Of a stretch of 64,000 nt of DNA, positions 38,492 to 46,899 are shown in pieces. The DNA comes from Streptomyces sp. L2. Lineage in GTDB: Bacteria; Actinomycetota; Actinomycetes; Streptomycetales; Streptomycetaceae. The notes beneath the pieces are model-generated. The model had not been told where the DNA came from, did not search any database, and saw only the letters and a program-made list of their open reading frames with translations. The stretch covers positions 3,162,001 to 3,226,000 of the forward strand of contig NZ_QBDT01000001.1 of the NCBI RefSeq assembly GCF_004124325.1, in the 5' to 3' direction. The translations under genes and the position numbers were made by a program. How positions within the stretch are numbered: position 1 is the stretch's first letter; the number at the start of each line of letters is the position of its first letter.

Positions 38492-41400
38492 ATGGTGGAT
38501 CTCAACCCGCTTCACTACATCAACAAGTTCAACCACGCGATGGGCGACGACATCGCCAGTGGCCTGGAGTTCCTGGGCATCTCCGATCCGGCGGTGGATC
38601 CGGACGGCGTCCGGGAGATAGCGAAGAAGTGGCGCCACCTGGCCGGCGGCCTGGAGGGCGCCTCCTCGGCCGTGGAGACGGCCCTGAAGGGGGTGGAGTG
38701 GGAGGGGAAGGCCGCCAAGGCCTTCCACAAGCGCTCCAAGGACGCCCGCAAGCAGGCGACCGAGATGGCGCATGCCCTGCGCAAGGGCGCGAAGGCGCTG
38801 GACGACTTCGCGGACAAGGCACACGAGATGCTGTCCGAGATCGGCACGCTCCTCGCGGAGATCGCCGAGTTCGAGATAGCCGGCCTGGCCCTGTCCATCC
38901 TGACCGCCGGCGCCTCGGAAGTCGTGTCCAACCTGATGGCCGGCGAGCGTGCGCTGAAGGTGGTGGCGCTGGTCGGCCGGATCGAGGAGGAGGGCACGGC
39001 ACTCGGCTCGGTCGTACGCGGAGTGATGGAGGTCATCCGCGGTATCGAGCGGGCACTGAAGGCGCTGAAGGAGATCCGCGGAGTCACCGCTGCGGGCAAG
39101 ATGGCGGCCGAGGGCATGAAGTTCTCCGCGTTCACCACCCTCCTGGAGGACCCGGGCGCGTTCAAGGACCCCGGCAAACTCGCCGGCATCCTCACCGAGG
39201 GCGCTCTGATGGGCGTCGGCTTCGGTGTGCTGGGCAAGGCCCTCGGCAAGGGTCTGAAGGCACTCGGCCCGGCCGCCCTGGCCAAGCTCAGCAAGTCGAT
39301 GGGGCTGGACTGCGCCGCCTTCGAACGGCTGAAGCTGAACCCCGGCTTCAACAAGCTGCCCGCGTCGGTCCGCAACATGGTCAAGAAGTTCGTCCGGGAC
39401 CCGATCGACGTGGCCACCGGCGACATGGCCCTGACCCGCACCGACGCCAGCCTGCCGGGGGTGCTCCCGCTGATCCTGCAGCGCACGCACCTGTCGTCGT
39501 ACCGCCACGGAGGCTGGTTCGGACCCACCTGGGCCTCCACCCTCGACCAGCGCGTCCAGGCCGACGACGAGGGCTTCGTCTACGCCACAGCCGACGGCGC
39601 CCGCCTCTGCTTCCCGCACCCGGACCCGGAGAACAACACCCCGGTCCGCCCCGCCACCCCCGGCTCCCGCCTCACCCTGTCCTGGGACACCGAAACGGAC
39701 GGCGCGGTCCGCGTCCACGACCCCGACACCGGCCTGTCCTACGTCTTCCACTCCCCCGTCCCGGCCGCCGGCGACACAGCCGTCGACCTGCCCCTGCAGC
39801 ACATCCAGGACCGCAACACCAACCGCATCACCATCGAATACACCCAGGGCGACATCCCCGGCGCCGTCGTCCACTCAGGCGGCTACCGCATCGCCTTGGA
39901 CACCAACCCCGCCCGCTCCCGCATCACCGGCCTCCGCCTGATCGACCCGGCCCACCCGAACCGCCCCGGCACCACCCTCCTCACCTTCGGCTACGACGAA
40001 CACGGCCACCTCACCGAGGAGTACAACTCCTCCGGCCTCCCCCTCCGCTACACGTATGACCCCGAAGGCCGCATCACCTCCTGGACCGACCGCAACGACA
40101 CCACCTACTGGTACCGCTATGACGAACGAGGCCGAGTCGAAGCCACCGGCGGCACCGGAGGCTTCCTCGCCTCCACCCTCACCTACGACGACACCACCCG
40201 CACCACCCACGTGACCGACTCCCTCGGCCACACCCGCGTCTACGAACACAACGCGGACCTACGCCTGATCCGGGAGACGGATCCGCTGGGCAACAGCACC
40301 GTCCAGGAATGGGACGACCGCCTTCAACTGAGCAAGGTTGTTGACGCCCTTGGGCGCACCACGCGCTACACGTATGACGCGGACGGCAACCTTGCTCAGG
40401 TGCTGCGCGCCGACGGGCACACGGCAAGCGCCGAACACGACGAAAACGGGATGCCCACCCAGATCGTGTATGCGGACGGCGCGGTCTGGCAGCAGCAGTA
40501 CGACGACCGCGGAAACCGAATCGCCGTCATCGAACCGACCGGAGCGACGACTCGCTACACCTACGACTCGTCCGGGCACCTGACCTCGGTGACGGACGCC
40601 CTTGATCAAGTGAGACTGTGCCACTGTGACAAGGCCGGCCTCGTCATCGAGGTCGTCGATCCCGAGGGCACATCGGTCCGATACCAACGCGACTCCTTTG
40701 GCCGACCCACTGCCATCACAGACCAACTGGGAAATACGACACGCCTCGACTGGTCCGTGGAAGGCAAACTCGTTCTTCGGGTCAACCCCACGGGCGAGCA
40801 GGAGTGCTGGCATTATGATGGCGAAGGAAACTGCACGGCACACAAGAATGCCAATGCTGGCACCAGCCGCTTCGAGTACACCAATTTCGACCTGCTGGCT
40901 GCTCGTGTCACACCCGCAGGCAATCGATATGAGTTCAGTTACGACACCGAGCTGCGCCTCATCCGGGTCACCAACCCCCAAAACCTGATTTGGTCATATC
41001 AGTACGATCCGGCCAGTCGATGTGTTCGCGAAAGCGACTTCGATGACCGGACACATACATATACTCATGACGCGCTGGGTCAACTGATCTCAAGGACAAC
41101 CCCCATGAGGCAGACTATTCGTTTTGAGCGAGACGCACTTGGTCGCCTCACCCGAAAGGATTCATCCGGGTCCATTACGACCTACACGTATGACCCAGAG
41201 GGGCGCCTGCGGGAGGCAATCGGCCCCGATGCTCGCATGTCATTCCGGTACGACGATCTGGGCCACATCGTTTCCGAGGCAACGAATGGCCGCACGCTCA
41301 CCCATGCCTACGATGTCCTTGGGCGTGAAACCAGTCGCACGACCCCCCATGGGACGAAGTCCGACCGCGTCTACGACTTCGCCGGCAACCGCACCACCCT

Positions 41401-42838
41401 TGCGATCAGTGGGCACACCGTCACCTCCGAACACGACCGCGTGGGGCGGGAGACCACCCGTCGTATCGGAAATCACCTCGCTCTGAGCTACACCTGGGAC
41501 CGAGCGAACCGGCTCACGAACCAATCCGTCGTCGCTTCCGGTCGGAAGGTTCAGCAAAGGGCCTACACCTACCGGCCAGATGGACATCTGACAGGGATCG
41601 AAGACCTTCACCAAGGCCCCAGTCGCTTCAGCCTCGACGTCATGGGCCAAGTCACCACCGTCCAGTCGAACGACTGGACCGAGTCCTACGCCTACGACGA
41701 CGCGGGCAACCTCACCGAAGCGGAGTGGCCCGACGCCCACCCCGATCCAGACGCCCGCGGTGGACGTGTCTACGCAGGCACCACCGTCCGTTCAGCGGGC
41801 CGCGTTCGCTACGAATACGACGGCGCGGGACGTATGGTGTTGCGCCAGAAGACCCGCCTGTCCGGCAAGCCTGAGACTTGGCAATTCCGTTACGACGCAG
41901 AAGACCGCCTCATCGCCGTGACCACTCCTGACAGAGCGGTATGGCGCTACCTCTACGACCCAATCGGCCGTCGAATCAGCAAACATCTGACGGCGAGTGA
42001 CGGCGTCACCATCGCTGAGCAAGTCGACTTCACATGGGACGGCCCCACACTGGTCGAGCAGACGACCACCTCCGAGAAGCTGCCACACGCGGTCACGATC
42101 ACTTGGGAACACGAGGGTGTTTCCCCTGTGGTTCAGTGTGAGAAGGTCACAGCGAGGACCGATCAACGCGAGATTGACAAACGCTTCTTCGCCATCGTCA
42201 CGGACTTGGTCGGCGCACCCACCGAGCTGATTTCGGAACATGGGGAGACGGCCTGGCGCATGCGTCGCACGCTGTGGGGAACGACGACTTGGGACCGGAA
42301 CGCCACTGCCTACACGCCACTACGCTTTCCCGGCCAGTACTACGACCCTGAATCCGGACTTCATTACAACCATTACCGATACTACGATCCCCTCATCGCC
42401 CGGTACACAACATCGGACCCGCTCGGCCTGGATCCCGCCCCCAATCCCGTCACGTACGTCCATAATCCCCATACGTGGATCGACTACCTGGGGCTGGCCG
42501 CACGCGGCCCCAAAGACCCGCTCTACCTAGGACAGGGCTACCGGGGCAGAATGGACACCTGGCAAGAAGGGACCAGAGGTACCGACTTCGAAATCCACGT
42601 ATACGACAAGCGAGGTAGAGAGGTTGGTATCTTCGGCAGTGACGGATGGTTCAATAAGCACGGAAAGTCTGCGGCGGAGGCAGACGTCCCGGGCAGTGTT
42701 GAGAACGCTCTGAAGGGGAAGGCCGTCGACTTCATGAGGGGCACCGGACGCCTCGGACCCAAGGGAATCCAGGACATCACAGGCGACAAGTGGAAGCGTC
42801 CGCGACTCGCCACAGAGGAAGCGAGCTGTAAAGGATGA
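38492..42838 (+). CDS. RHS/YD-repeat polymorphic toxin with a WXG-like N-terminus
   Basis: The 1448-residue protein is a predicted secreted antibacterial toxin. Residues 1-110 are helical with VEWEGKAAKAFHKR near residue 67, like type VII substrates; no Sec signal is present. Hydrophobic helices lie near 130-260. A DUF6531-like start (DPIDVATGDMALTRTD, near 303) opens the RHS barrel, with many YD repeats (YxYDxxGRLT type). The RHS core ends with YDPESGLHYNHYRYYDP and DYLGLA. The last 115 residues or so (after ARGPKDPLY) are a separate toxin domain with EIHVYDKRGREVGIFG and WFNKHGK, whose family I cannot name. GC falls sharply after about 40.3 kb. It overlaps its immunity candidate by 4 bp. 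Confidence 0.88.
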   Translation: MVDLNPLHYINKFNHAMGDDIASGLEFLGISDPAVDPDGVREIAKKWRHLAGGLEGASSAVETALKGVEWEGKAAKAFHKRSKDARKQATEMAHALRKGAKALDDFADKAHEMLSEIGTLLAEIAEFEIAGLALSILTAGASEVVSNLMAGERALKVVALVGRIEEEGTALGSVVRGVMEVIRGIERALKALKEIRGVTAAGKMAAEGMKFSAFTTLLEDPGAFKDPGKLAGILTEGALMGVGFGVLGKALGKGLKALGPAALAKLSKSMGLDCAAFERLKLNPGFNKLPASVRNMVKKFVRDPIDVATGDMALTRTDASLPGVLPLILQRTHLSSYRHGGWFGPTWASTLDQRVQADDEGFVYATADGARLCFPHPDPENNTPVRPATPGSRLTLSWDTETDGAVRVHDPDTGLSYVFHSPVPAAGDTAVDLPLQHIQDRNTNRITIEYTQGDIPGAVVHSGGYRIALDTNPARSRITGLRLIDPAHPNRPGTTLLTFGYDEHGHLTEEYNSSGLPLRYTYDPEGRITSWTDRNDTTYWYRYDERGRVEATGGTGGFLASTLTYDDTTRTTHVTDSLGHTRVYEHNADLRLIRETDPLGNSTVQEWDDRLQLSKVVDALGRTTRYTYDADGNLAQVLRADGHTASAEHDENGMPTQIVYADGAVWQQQYDDRGNRIAVIEPTGATTRYTYDSSGHLTSVTDALDQVRLCHCDKAGLVIEVVDPEGTSVRYQRDSFGRPTAITDQLGNTTRLDWSVEGKLVLRVNPTGEQECWHYDGEGNCTAHKNANAGTSRFEYTNFDLLAARVTPAGNRYEFSYDTELRLIRVTNPQNLIWSYQYDPASRCVRESDFDDRTHTYTHDALGQLISRTTPMRQTIRFERDALGRLTRKDSSGSITTYTYDPEGRLREAIGPDARMSFRYDDLGHIVSEATNGRTLTHAYDVLGRETSRTTPHGTKSDRVYDFAGNRTTLAISGHTVTSEHDRVGRETTRRIGNHLALSYTWDRANRLTNQSVVASGRKVQQRAYTYRPDGHLTGIEDLHQGPSRFSLDVMGQVTTVQSNDWTESYAYDDAGNLTEAEWPDAHPDPDARGGRVYAGTTVRSAGRVRYEYDGAGRMVLRQKTRLSGKPETWQFRYDAEDRLIAVTTPDRAVWRYLYDPIGRRISKHLTASDGVTIAEQVDFTWDGPTLVEQTTTSEKLPHAVTITWEHEGVSPVVQCEKVTARTDQREIDKRFFAIVTDLVGAPTELISEHGETAWRMRRTLWGTTTWDRNATAYTPLRFPGQYYDPESGLHYNHYRYYDPLIARYTTSDPLGLDPAPNPVTYVHNPHTWIDYLGLAARGPKDPLYLGQGYRGRMDTWQEGTRGTDFEIHVYDKRGREVGIFGSDGWFNKHGKSAAEADVPGSVENALKGKAVDFMRGTGRLGPKGIQDITGDKWKRPRLATEEASCKG

Positions 42839-43287
42839 AGTACGTCAAAGCTGAATGGAATCCATCTCTTCCAGGATTCCACACCGACCCCAGCGAGTAT
42901 CTCAGAGAACTCTCGGTTCTACAGGGAGGTATGCCGCCCGGAGCCCGCGAATTTGCCTTGGAGCCCGGACATTACAGCTTCCGCAGCCGGCGATGCGTAA
43001 AGGACCTCGAACTCTCCGCCGTCTCAATCCCCGTACGCAAGCAGGGACGCCTCACCATCACCTTCTCGCCGAATGACTGGAAGCACGACAACGGTCTCAC
43101 CATCGAATACCTGGGCGTGACCCATTTCTCAATCGATCGAGAGCAGTCGATCGACTGGATGGAGTCCGAAACCATCGTCCTGGACGAAATCCTTCCCCAC
43201 CCTGACGGCTGTTCACATGAGATCGCTCTGTCGGACTCGTCAATCACCGTCCACTGCGCCGACCTGCTAGCCATTTGGGGCCCGTGA
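42835..43287 (+). CDS. Immunity protein candidate for the RHS toxin
   Basis: The 150-residue protein is soluble, acidic and without a signal peptide, with KHDNGLTIEYLGVTHFSID in the middle and several Trp. The ATG overlaps the toxin stop (ATGA), the usual arrangement for a toxin tip and its cognate inhibitor, and the base composition equals that of the tip rather than the genome. It should bind and neutralise the C-terminal domain in the producer cell. Family assignment was not possible by eye. Confidence 0.75.
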   Translation: MKYVKAEWNPSLPGFHTDPSEYLRELSVLQGGMPPGAREFALEPGHYSFRSRRCVKDLELSAVSIPVRKQGRLTITFSPNDWKHDNGLTIEYLGVTHFSIDREQSIDWMESETIVLDEILPHPDGCSHEIALSDSSITVHCADLLAIWGP

Positions 43288-43614
43288 GGTCAGGCACAAT
43301 ATCCGGTCTCTCAGCGGCTCCTGCATCGTTTCGCCTGTTGACCAACCACGTTTTGATGACATCTCCTCGAAAGCCGGCCACGATCTGGTTTTCCGCTATG
43401 TCCCCGCCCTGGACCGATCGCCGTGGGACCTCCAGGAACGGCTGTACCAGTTCGATCCCGCGTCAGAAGCCCGGGCTGGGCCTGGTGGGATCTCACGCAG
43501 ACCAGCGACGTGCGCCCATCATCGAGGGCAGGGTCGCGGAGCAGGGCATCGGCTACCCCGGCGACGGAAAACAGACGTACGTACTGGACCCCGACAGGGA
43601 TTGCTGGAGCCATA
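43288..43614 (+). pseudogene. Remnant of a toxin/immunity-type gene
   Basis: No intact gene is present. One frame gives coherent protein text ending RYVPALDRSPWDLQERLYQFDP, which breaks off near 43465. A related text is found at 44204-44275, showing that both are relics of homologous sequence. Other short runs (GLVGSHADQRRAPIIEGR) occur in another frame, as expected after frameshifts. The stretch is less GC-rich than core genes. Confidence 0.45.
43394..43465 (+). repeat. 72-bp diverged direct repeat, copy 1
   Basis: This segment aligns without gaps to 44204-44275, 810 bp downstream; 44 of the last 49 bases agree. Both copies can be read as RY-hydrophobic-A-L followed by SPWDLQE and LYQFDP, but copy 2 has a TAG within it. 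It looks like the 3' part of a duplicated and decaying gene. Confidence 0.7.
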
Positions 43615-43908
43615 GTGTCGGAATCAACGGCGCAAAGAGCCCTCGCAGCTACCCTACAGGCCGTGTCGGGAATCGACGAGGACCTACTACGGCACACCGC
43701 GAGCCACGGACGAGTCAGCAGCACCCAGCAATTGGCTGCCCTCCGCGAGCAGTTGGAGCAGGTCGCCGTACAGCTCTCCTCCTCCCCGCTCCCGCCCAAG
43801 CCGCAGCGGCTGCGCGGCATCGGCCGCGTCATCACCGACTCCTGGCCCTACGACAATCCACTGGCAAGCCTCATCCTCGAAGCCGAGCAGCTCTACCTCA
43901 AGGCATAG
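43615..43908 (+). CDS. Small hypothetical protein in the toxin-locus debris
   Basis: The 97-residue protein MSESTAQ... is helical and Gln/Leu-rich in its centre, ending in a segment with WPYDNPLASLILEAEQLYL. GTG 43615 follows TGGAG at about 6 bp, and the codons have the high third-position GC of real genes, unlike the flanks. No family was recognised. It may be a complete small gene or the in-frame remainder of a longer one. Confidence 0.5.
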   Translation: MSESTAQRALAATLQAVSGIDEDLLRHTASHGRVSSTQQLAALREQLEQVAVQLSSSPLPPKPQRLRGIGRVITDSWPYDNPLASLILEAEQLYLKA

Positions 43909-44317
43909 CGTTCCGGAGGGCTTCGAGGTGCCGGCACCGCTCTCTCCACGGCATCGGAGAAACGCGCAGCGGGGTACTCGCCCGGCACGTTGCGCACAGC
44001 CCCATCTTCCCGACGCGTCACGAAGCGTGCAATGCGGCAAAAGACTTGGCAGGCATCCCGCATTGCGCATTGCGCGCAACCCGTGCGCCAGTGGATTGTC
44101 AGCGGAAATGCCAGGCGAGCTGGGAACTCACCCGGTCATGAGGGAGCACAGAAAACGACGACCTTTCCTGCCGGGTCGGCGCAGACAAATAGTGTGGGCG
44201 GGACGCTATATCGCTGCCCTCGGCCTATCGCCATGGGACCTTCAGGAATAGCTGTACCAGTTCGATCCCGAGTCATGGATATCGGCGTGCGTTTCTTCCG
44301 ATCACTGAGGGCAGTTG
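43909..44317. other. Non-coding debris with the second copy of a duplicated remnant
   Basis: No supported gene. All three plus-strand frames are broken or of poor codon use. Runs such as HVAHSPIFPTRHEACNAAKD and RYIAALGLSPWDLQE appear in different frames. The latter belongs to the 72-bp repeat (44204-44275). This suggests one or more decayed toxin or immunity cassettes. Confidence 0.5.
44204..44275 (+). repeat. 72-bp diverged direct repeat, copy 2
   Basis: This is the second copy of the segment at 43394-43465. It contains a TAG after LSPWDLQE, so the relic is broken, and is followed after 42 bp by an intact immunity-like gene. Confidence 0.7.
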
Positions 44318-44734
44318 ATGAAATATATCGGATTCTATCGTGAACTAAATGAGGGAAATTCTGAATCCTACCACGAGAAGATTTCCATCACACCCCTGCC
44401 CTCATACCCGGTTTCCGAAGTGAAGAATTATCTCAATTCCGGACATCCAATCCTTGACGTCACGGAGATGACGGTGGATGTGATCAACGGAAAGTTTCGC
44501 GTTCCTGGCGGATCCTCGGTGCTCACCGATGGTTCGTTCGTCTGGCGACAGGATTTGGCTTGCTACGTCGAACACTATGGGGTCGCACTACCGCACGACT
44601 TCCTGCGACTCGCCGCTTCGACCGGCTACCGGACCCCGCCCGTTGAGCAGCAACGTTTGATCGACATCTCACTGTCGGTCAGCCGCGACTTGGGTTTCCG
44701 CACCGATCCAGGAGCCGGCCCACGCCAACGGTGA
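44318..44734 (+). CDS. Orphan immunity-like protein
   Basis: The 138-residue soluble protein starts MKYIGFYRELNEG and contains YPVSEVKNYLNSGHPILDVT and DGSFVWRQDLACYVEHYGV. This pattern, with a strand-rich start and a Trp/Tyr-rich end, resembles immunity proteins seen beside polymorphic toxins; the assignment rests on resemblance and position. Its first two thirds are low in GC and use codons rare in this genome, a sign of transfer. ATG 44318 follows GAGGGC. No toxin tip lies directly upstream. Confidence 0.6.
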   Translation: MKYIGFYRELNEGNSESYHEKISITPLPSYPVSEVKNYLNSGHPILDVTEMTVDVINGKFRVPGGSSVLTDGSFVWRQDLACYVEHYGVALPHDFLRLAASTGYRTPPVEQQRLIDISLSVSRDLGFRTDPGAGPRQR

Positions 44735-44935
44735 CGCTACGGCACAGGAACCCGGAATACCCGGCGCCGCCAAGATCTCAGCCTCGTCCTGTCAGCGGTA
44801 CGGCCGGGCGCGGACGCCCGGGGCACTGCTGAACCGGTAGTCCAACCGCCACCTTGTTGACCACCTTGCCGAGGAGGCGTACCTGGCCCGAATCGAGTTT
44901 GTTGGATCGGCAGCCCATCCACGCGGCGAGGCGCA

Positions 44936-45229
44936 CTACGCCGAACCGTCCTCCTCCGCCTTGCCAGCCTCCACCTCCGGGTACGCGACGAACGATCCCT
45001 TCGACGGGAGAGTGACCACCAGACCCCGCTCCCTCAGTTCCCGCGTCGCTCGCCGAGCGGTGAGGTGGGCGACCCCGTACTCGTCGGCGAGGTCCCGCTC
45101 CCCCGGCAGCCTCGCACCAGGCCGCAATTCGCCTGCCTTGATGCGCGCTGCAATGTGATCGGCGACCTGCATGTAGACGTACGCGATCTGGTGGGGGTCG
45201 ATCGGTGACCCGTGCGAGTCGGCTGCCAT
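44936..45229 (-). CDS. GntR-family transcriptional regulator (short)
   Basis: The 97-residue protein is essentially one GntR winged helix: YVYMQVADHIAARIKAGELR, LPGERDLADEYGVA, then ATRELRERGLVVTLPSKGSFV. It lacks a ligand-binding C-terminal domain beyond a 15-residue acidic tail, like many small Streptomyces GntR proteins. ATG 45229 (MAADSHG) is favoured; upstream GTG codons are in frame. Two palindromes in the divergent spacer are candidate operators. Confidence 0.88.
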   Translation of the reverse strand: MAADSHGSPIDPHQIAYVYMQVADHIAARIKAGELRPGARLPGERDLADEYGVAHLTARRATRELRERGLVVTLPSKGSFVAYPEVEAGKAEEDGSA

Positions 45230-45257
45230 TCGAACACCGTACGACACCACTGACCTG

Positions 45258-45284
45258 CATAGATCTATGGAGCACGGTTAACCG
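45258..45284. promoter_or_regulatory. Twin palindromes, candidate GntR operator
   Basis: Two perfect palindromes, CATAGATCTATG (45258-45269) and CGGTTAACCG (45275-45284), lie five bases apart in the AT-rich spacer between the divergent gntR and 45387 genes. TATACA at 45286-45291 could be a plus-strand -10 box. Autoregulation by the GntR protein and control of the small genes to the right are plausible. Confidence 0.45.
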
Positions 45285-45386
45285 CTATACACCACCCACA
45301 AGCACCCAGTACGCTCCGCTCAGAGACCCCGGCGACGGATGCAAGCCGTCCCGGGGCATGGCCAACGCTGAACAAGGAGCGTCGAC

Positions 45387-45689
45387 ATGCTGGACCTTAT
45401 CGTTCGGGCCCTCTCCTGGGTGCTGAGCTCGCTCACCCCACGGCCGCAGGGCCGTCATCGGCTGGGCGCGCCCCCGCCCCTCCGGTTGATCCCCGTCCCG
45501 CCGCCCCCGTCTCGCTTCACCGAGCTGCTCGACGGCAGCGCGTCCGCCGTCGTACGCCCCTACGTCCTGACACCGGACGAGCGGCGCCTGCAACGCGAGC
45601 GCCGTCGAGCCGCCGGTCTGGCGACCCTCGGCATCGACGTCGGGCCACGGCGCATTCACGGCCTCCGGGTACCGGCGGGCGCCCGGTGA
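45387..45689 (+). CDS. Small Arg/Pro-rich protein of unknown function
   Basis: The 100-residue protein has a short hydrophobic N-terminus (MLDLIVRALSWVLSSL), a Pro-rich middle with PPPPS, and a basic end (PDERRLQRERRRAAGL). AAGGAG lies 8 bp before ATG 45387. It is coupled to the next gene by a 4-bp overlap. Pairs like this next to a GntR gene are common in Streptomyces, but no function is known to me. Confidence 0.75.
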   Translation: MLDLIVRALSWVLSSLTPRPQGRHRLGAPPPLRLIPVPPPPSRFTELLDGSASAVVRPYVLTPDERRLQRERRRAAGLATLGIDVGPRRIHGLRVPAGAR

Positions 45690-46027
45690 CCCGGCCGGCC
45701 GTGCGGATGTGCGCGCGCTGCGAGCGCACGACGGATGAGCCGCTCCTCGTGCACGAGGTGCATGCGGCGACCGGGCCCGGCTTCAACGTCTACGCCTGCC
45801 GGAACTGTGCCGGGCACTATCCGCCTCAGGCGGACCCGCTCCAACTCCTGGAGCCGGCCCGTTCCAGCTCCCGCATGAGGCTCCGCGTCTACAGGACCGA
45901 CGCCGAGGGAGCCGTGACCGAGGACCGGGGCACGGTCGAGATCCTGGCCGACGGCCGTAGCGCTCCGGTGCCGCGCACGACCGCGTATCCGCCGTGCGGC
46001 TGCGCGCGGTGCGGAGCGGCGCGTTAG
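45686..46027 (+). CDS. Small putative zinc-ribbon protein
   Basis: The 113-residue protein has CARC near residue 9 and CRNC near residue 40, a spacing suited to one zinc-ribbon site, and a terminal CGCARCG. GTG 45686 overlaps the stop of the preceding gene (GTGA). It is likely cytoplasmic. Its function is unknown; the translational coupling suggests it works with the preceding small protein. Confidence 0.75.
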   Translation: MTRPAVRMCARCERTTDEPLLVHEVHAATGPGFNVYACRNCAGHYPPQADPLQLLEPARSSSRMRLRVYRTDAEGAVTEDRGTVEILADGRSAPVPRTTAYPPCGCARCGAAR

Positions 46028-46245
46028 CAAAGGAGGAATGGGCAGGACATCGACTCGTCCGCGTCACGTCGACGCGGGCGGGCCGTCCCTCGTTTGGGCA
46101 AGTTCACATGGTGGGTCGCGCCCCATGAGCCAGCTAAAGCCCGGGTTTGGGGCACTTCCAGGGACCCACCCGCCCTGGCGGCGCCGTGAGCCCCCCGATA
46201 CCGTCGGTGTCCTTGGCTGAACTCATGTCTCACGGGGAGTCCACT

Positions 46246-46899
46246 GTGAAGCGCCGCTCTTTGCCCGTTGCTGCCGCGCTCGTCGCGTCAGCGAGCCTGC
46301 TCTTGACGGCCTGTGGTGGCGGGGGTGAGCAGTCCAAGGGGAACGACAAGATCGCGGGGGCGGAGACGGGTAAGTCCTCGGCGTCGCCTTCAGCGAGCGC
46401 ATCGGAAGACGCCGTGCAGCGACCCAAAGTGACTCTGCCCGCAGACGTCAAGGAAGTCTTCGAAGGCTGGCACGCAACCGACACTGCTGACGCCGGGGCG
46501 CTGGCCGACGCGAAGCGGCGCATCGAGGCCACCGACGCGGCCATCGCGAACAACAACCTGAACTCGAAGGCGATCCCCTACTACTACACCGGCAAGGCAC
46601 TGCTCGGTGCCGCCGACTGGATCAAGGGTTACACCGACGACAACTACACGATCACCGGCACTACTCGGTACTACAGCCCCCAGTTCACGAAGTACGACAA
46701 GGACTCCGTGGGCCTCGCTTACTGCAGCGACGAGAGCAAGGCGTTCGACAAGAACCGCAAAACCGGCAAGGTCGACAAGACCGCGGTGACCAACAAGTCG
46801 TACGTCTTCTACAACACCCGCATGGACAGGAACGCCAAGGGGGTCTGGCAGACCAGCATGCTGGCATCCGTCAGGGGGAGCGCGAAGTGCACGCCGTGA
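46246..46899 (+). CDS. Lipoprotein of the cassette (copy B)
   Basis: This 217-residue lipoprotein has the lipobox ASLLLTACGGGG, an Ala/Ser-rich linker, RPKVTLP, and the late motifs YCSDESKAFDKNRKTG and GVWQTS that it shares with the copies at 28321 and 54318. GTG 46246 follows GGGGAG at good distance; ATG 46225 is an alternative giving a longer signal peptide. Its 3' end overlaps the secreted-protein gene by 13 bp. Function unknown. Confidence 0.85.
   Translation: MKRRSLPVAAALVASASLLLTACGGGGEQSKGNDKIAGAETGKSSASPSASASEDAVQRPKVTLPADVKEVFEGWHATDTADAGALADAKRRIEATDAAIANNNLNSKAIPYYYTGKALLGAADWIKGYTDDNYTITGTTRYYSPQFTKYDKDSVGLAYCSDESKAFDKNRKTGKVDKTAVTNKSYVFYNTRMDRNAKGVWQTSMLASVRGSAKCTP

Noticed and set aside
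43275..44141. A 288-codon gene covering the region after the immunity gene
   Set aside because: Its frame changes character several times, codon use is poor except in short runs that fit other frames, and it lacks a ribosome-binding site. Decayed sequence is a better explanation.
43288..44317. Insertion sequence or transposase remnant
   Set aside because: No DDE or HUH motif, terminal inverted repeats or target duplications could be seen; the only repeat is a direct one encoding non-transposase text.
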